Origin: an uncultured Comamonadaceae bacterium
Lineage (GTDB): Bacteria > Pseudomonadota > Gammaproteobacteria > Burkholderiales > Burkholderiaceae_C
Length of the DNA: 28,034 nt
Assembly (NCBI GenBank): GCA_937893415.1
Contig: CALBWZ010000114.1
Location: forward strand, 1-28,034
Direction: 5' to 3'
A program made the position numbers and the translations under genes. Below, piece after piece: positions 25,125 through 28,034 of the stretch. Under the pieces are notes generated by a model, which had not been told where the DNA came from, ran no database searches, and worked only from the letters and a program-made list of their open reading frames with translations. The stretch's first letter is position 1. Every line of letters starts with the position of its first letter.

Positions 25125-25691
25125 TTAAGCCTTGGGCAAGGTCACGCCCACTTGGCCTTGGTACTTGCCACCACGGTCGGCATAGCTCACCTCGCACACC
25201 TCGTCGCTTTCAAAGAACAACACTTGGGCACAGCCTTCGCCAGCATATATCTTGGCAGGCAACGGCGTCGTGTTTGAAAACTCCAAGGTCACAAAACCTT
25301 CCCACTCTGGCTCAAAAGGAGTGACGTTGACGATGATGCCGCAACGGGCATAGGTGCTTTTACCCAAACAAATGGTCAATACATTGCGTGGAATACGGAA
25401 ATACTCCAGCGTGCGAGCCAACGCAAAACTGTTGGGCGGGATGATGCAAGAGTCGCCTGCAAAATCCACAAAACTCTTTTCATCAAAATTCTTAGGGTCT
25501 ACCACTGTGGAGTGGATATTGGTAAACACCTTGAACTCTGGCGCGCAACGAATGTCATAACCGTAACTGCTGGTGCCGTAGCTGATGACTTTTCTGCCAT
25601 CAACTTCTCGCACTTGGCCTGGCTCAAACGGATCGATCAAGCCCTCGTTCTCAGCCATGCGCCTGATCCATTTGTCACTCTTAATACTCAT
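25125..25691 (-). CDS. dcd: dCTP deaminase
   Basis: Dcd deaminates dCTP to dUTP, feeding dTMP synthesis through Dut and thymidylate synthase. The 188-residue protein is of normal length for a trimeric bacterial Dcd. It contains YGYDIRC, the catalytic region [19 protein letters not shown] with S112 and R116, and E137 within [10 protein letters not shown], the general base of the family. It is the monofunctional type as far as the motifs show. ATG 25691 has GAGG seven bases upstream. It follows guaD by 31 bp on the same strand and may be in one transcript with the two purine deaminases. Confidence 0.96.
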   Translation of the reverse strand: MSIKSDKWIRRMAENEGLIDPFEPGQVREVDGRKVISYGTSSYGYDIRCAPEFKVFTNIHSTVVDPKNFDEKSFVDFAGDSCIIPPNSFALARTLEYFRIPRNVLTICLGKSTYARCGIIVNVTPFEPEWEGFVTLEFSNTTPLPAKIYAGEGCAQVLFFESDEVCEVSYADRGGKYQGQVGVTLPKA

Positions 25692-25722
25692 GTCACATCC
25701 TCAGTGTAGATAATTTATATGC

Positions 25723-27087
25723 TCAGCAATCAGCCAGCATTGTAGGCAAGGCCACATGGGTTTGCTGTATGAGGCGGTCATCGCCCAACACAATCATGGC
25801 AAACAACTGCTCGTCTAAGGTCTCACACACGAGGGCCTTGCGCGCCAACATGGGGGTGGCCTTCGGGTTTATGACCACAAAGTCAGCCTCGCACCCAGGT
25901 TGCAAATTACCCACCACGCCGGCCAAATCAAGCGCTTGCGCCGCACCAGCCGTGTGCAGCCACCACAAATAACTTGGCGACAGTGTGGTGGCTGCCCGAC
26001 CCTGGTTGGGCAAGTCCACACGCGCAGTCTCATAGGCGGCGCGCATGGTCCTAAACACATTCATGGACGTGCCACCGCCCACATCGCTGGCCAGACCCAT
26101 GGCCATGTGGTGTGATTTCCCCGCTGAAAAGTCAAAGAAACCACTGCCTAGAAACGCATTGCTGGTGGGGCAAATAGCAGCTGCCGCGCCGGTCTGCGCC
26201 ATCAAGTCACGGTCTTGCGCGTCTAGGTAAATACAGTGGGCATAGACCGAGCGCTTGCGCAACAAGCCGTATTGGTTGTAAACCTCTAGGTAGCTGCGCG
26301 CTGCGGGATGCTGGCTCGCCACCCACGCGATCTCGTCGTGATTTTCAGCAACGTGCGATTGCACCCAAACGCTGCCGTATTGCTTGGCCAGTTCCCCTGC
26401 ACCCGCTAACTGCGCGTGTGAAGACGTTGGCACAAACCGCGGCGTAATGGCATAGCCCAAGCGGTCAACGCCGTGCCAACGGTTGATCAACATCTCCGTA
26501 TCAAGCAAACTTTGCTCGGTGGTGTCACGCACACCATCAGGACAATGTTGATCTTGCAAGCATTTTCCCGTCAGTATGCGCATACCGCGCGCGCGCGCGT
26601 TGGTGAACAAGGCCTCTACGGACGTCACGTGCGACGTTGCAAACGCCAGAGATGTGGTCACGCCGTGCCGACACAACTCATCTAAAAAGAAACCCGCACG
26701 GCTGGTAGCCCATGTCGGGTCGGCAAACTTGGCCTCTGCTGGAAAGGTGTAGTCCTCAAGCCAAGGCAGCAAGCCAGGCGATGGCGAGCCAATCACGTCT
26801 AGCTGCGGGTAGTGAGAATGCAGATCAACAAAACCAGGTGCAAGCCATTTGCCAGGGTAATGGGTGATATCCACATGGGGATAGTCAGGTCTGATCGCGC
26901 TAAAAGCACCGCAGGCTAGCACCACATCACACACCACCAACTGTGCTGGGTCTGGCCCCACCACCAACAGGCCATCAGACTGCAAGTGGGCTTGCCCGCG
27001 ATCATCAAAGTACAAAATATCAGCCCGGTAGCCGCGCACTTGGCTTACTTTGATGTTGGGGTGATGTAACTGAGCAGGACTAACCAT
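25723..27087 (-). CDS. guaD: Guanine deaminase
   Basis: GuaD deaminates guanine to xanthine and ammonia. The 454-residue amidohydrolase has the zinc ligands in context: H90 and H92 (GFVDLHSHYPQ), H245 with E248 (QSHVAENHDE), H284 (YAHCIYL) and D335 (LASDVGGGTS). PGLLPWLEDYTFPAE is typical of guanine deaminases. ATG 27087 overlaps the stop of the preceding purine deaminase gene by 8 nt (ATGGTTAG), so the two are coupled and this start is favoured over the in-frame codons upstream. With its neighbour it forms a purine-base salvage or catabolism pair. No xanthine dehydrogenase or uricase gene is in the window. Confidence 0.94.
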   Translation of the reverse strand: MVSPAQLHHPNIKVSQVRGYRADILYFDDRGQAHLQSDGLLVVGPDPAQLVVCDVVLACGAFSAIRPDYPHVDITHYPGKWLAPGFVDLHSHYPQLDVIGSPSPGLLPWLEDYTFPAEAKFADPTWATSRAGFFLDELCRHGVTTSLAFATSHVTSVEALFTNARARGMRILTGKCLQDQHCPDGVRDTTEQSLLDTEMLINRWHGVDRLGYAITPRFVPTSSHAQLAGAGELAKQYGSVWVQSHVAENHDEIAWVASQHPAARSYLEVYNQYGLLRKRSVYAHCIYLDAQDRDLMAQTGAAAAICPTSNAFLGSGFFDFSAGKSHHMAMGLASDVGGGTSMNVFRTMRAAYETARVDLPNQGRAATTLSPSYLWWLHTAGAAQALDLAGVVGNLQPGCEADFVVINPKATPMLARKALVCETLDEQLFAMIVLGDDRLIQQTHVALPTMLADC

Positions 27088-28034
27088 GTTGTACCGTCCA
27101 CTGTGCCATCGCATTGTCAAGCTGCAGCGCATACTGCACGCGCAAGCGGTCGTCTATAAAGCTCGCCTCAAAACTATTGCGTACCAAGGTCAAGACATCT
27201 TGCGGCGACAAAGACAAAGCCGTGATGATGGCGGCAAAGTTATCGTTCAAATAACCACCAAAGTAGGCCGGATCGTCGCTGTTGACCATGGCGCACAAGT
27301 TGGCATCCAGCATGGTTTTAATCGGGTGTGTGGCCAGGTTTGGCGTGACTTGTAAGGCCATGTTGGACAACGGACACACCGTCAGCGGTATGCGCTCGGC
27401 CGCCAGTCGCGCCACCAGCGCCGCGTCCTCCATTGAGCGCACACCGTGGTCAATGCGGTGCACACCCAAGACATCCAGCGCTTGCCACACATACGCCGGC
27501 GGACCTTCCTCGCCCGCGTGCGCAACCAGCTTTAATCCCTGCGCCGCAGCTTTTGCAAATACACGGGCAAATTTATCAGGCGGATGGCCTTGCTCGCTAG
27601 AGTCCAGTCCCACGCCTACCAAGTGTGCGCGGTAGGGTGCCGCTGCAAGCAACGTGGCAATCGCCTCGTCTTCACTTAAGTGGCGCAAGAAACACAAAAT
27701 GAGTGCGCTGCTCATGCCCCACTGCGCAGCTGCTTGTTGGCAGGCGCGGTGTATACCCAATATAACGGTACCCATGTCCACACCTCGCACTGTGTGAGAC
27801 TGCGGGTCAAAAAACAACTCTGTGTGCACCACGTGATCAGCATGGGCACGCTCTAAATACGCCCACGTCATATCAAAAAAATCTTGCTGAGTGATCAGCA
27901 CTTGGGTGCCGGCGTAGTAGATGTCTAGGAAGCTTTGTAGATTGTCAAAAGCATAAGCCGCCCTCACCTCATCGACCGACTTGTAAGGCAATGCCACGCC
28001 GTTTCGAATGGCCAAGGCAAACATCAACTCTGGC
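27080..28034 (-). CDS. Adenosine/adenine deaminase family protein, probably adenine deaminase; 5' end beyond the window
   Basis: A metal-dependent purine deaminase of the adenosine deaminase superfamily. The frame stays open to the window edge, so the N-terminus, including the first HxH zinc motif, is missing; the sequence enters at PELMFALA, about 25 residues into the family. Visible motifs are FLRHLSEDEA, GLDSSEQGHPP, HAGEEGPP (catalytic Glu and a metal His), HRIDHGVR, TVCPLSN and the metal-binding NSDDPAYFGGY. GLDSSE..HPP and HAGEEGPPAYVW fit the adenine deaminase branch better than true adenosine deaminases, which have a GLDLAGDE-type loop. The reaction would be adenine to hypoxanthine plus ammonia. 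Its stop overlaps the guaD start. An automatic annotation may well call it add. Confidence 0.85.
   Translation of the reverse strand, partial: PELMFALAIRNGVALPYKSVDEVRAAYAFDNLQSFLDIYYAGTQVLITQQDFFDMTWAYLERAHADHVVHTELFFDPQSHTVRGVDMGTVILGIHRACQQAAAQWGMSSALILCFLRHLSEDEAIATLLAAAPYRAHLVGVGLDSSEQGHPPDKFARVFAKAAAQGLKLVAHAGEEGPPAYVWQALDVLGVHRIDHGVRSMEDAALVARLAAERIPLTVCPLSNMALQVTPNLATHPIKTMLDANLCAMVNSDDPAYFGGYLNDNFAAIITALSLSPQDVLTLVRNSFEASFIDDRLRVQYALQLDNAMAQWTVQHG

Overview
The window looks like ordinary chromosomal DNA of a betaproteobacterium, most likely Burkholderiales of the Comamonadaceae type. This is inferred from protein features such as the SlpA, RfaH and two-part UrtB forms, the accD-linked Smr and RadC genes, and moderate GC. 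No rRNA, tRNA, CRISPR array, insertion sequence, integrase or prophage gene was seen. Genes are packed tightly, and no gene-free stretch exceeds 300 bases. The longest are about 263 bp upstream of urtA, 208 bp between ureD and ureA, and about 190 bp each at radC/slpA, alaS/gabD and rhlE/dcd.

Layout. (1) 1-4064, housekeeping: accD (+); an Smr-domain gene and radC (-); slpA-ispH (+), joined by an ATGA overlap. (2) 4065-8371: alaS (-) ends against ispH and starts divergently from gabD (+). (3) 8473-14623 (+): a complete urease operon ureD-ureA-hupE/ureJ-ureB-ureC-ureE-ureF-ureG. (4) 14629-20336 (-): a complete urea ABC transporter operon urtA-urtB-urtC-urtD-urtE, running towards the urease operon, with only 5 nt between the ureG and urtE stop codons. 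(5) 20600-22498 (-): an RfaH-like NusG paralogue and a CNNM/CBS/CorC membrane protein. (6) apaH (+) and a RhlE-type helicase (-), convergent. (7) 25125-28034 (-): an adenosine/adenine deaminase family gene cut by the window edge, then guaD overlapping it, then dcd.

The functional core is nitrogen scavenging. UrtA binds urea outside the membrane, UrtBC carry it in and UrtDE supply ATP energy. UreABC hydrolyse it to ammonia and carbon dioxide, UreDEFG load nickel into the active site, and the HupE/UreJ protein probably supplies nickel. The purine deaminases at the right end release ammonia from adenine and guanine, and the resulting purines can, in organisms with a full catabolic route, end as urea. 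The clearest regulatory signal is a textbook sigma-54 (-24/-12) promoter upstream of urtA, with dyads further upstream at distances typical of an enhancer and a perfect 16-bp palindrome in the predicted leader. A weaker sigma-54-like site precedes ureD. Together they suggest nitrogen-limitation control of the NtrC type, but no regulator gene is in the window.

I did not find an undescribed biological system. All large genes belong to known families. The observations worth a second look are regulatory sites, hairpins and architecture around the urea genes.
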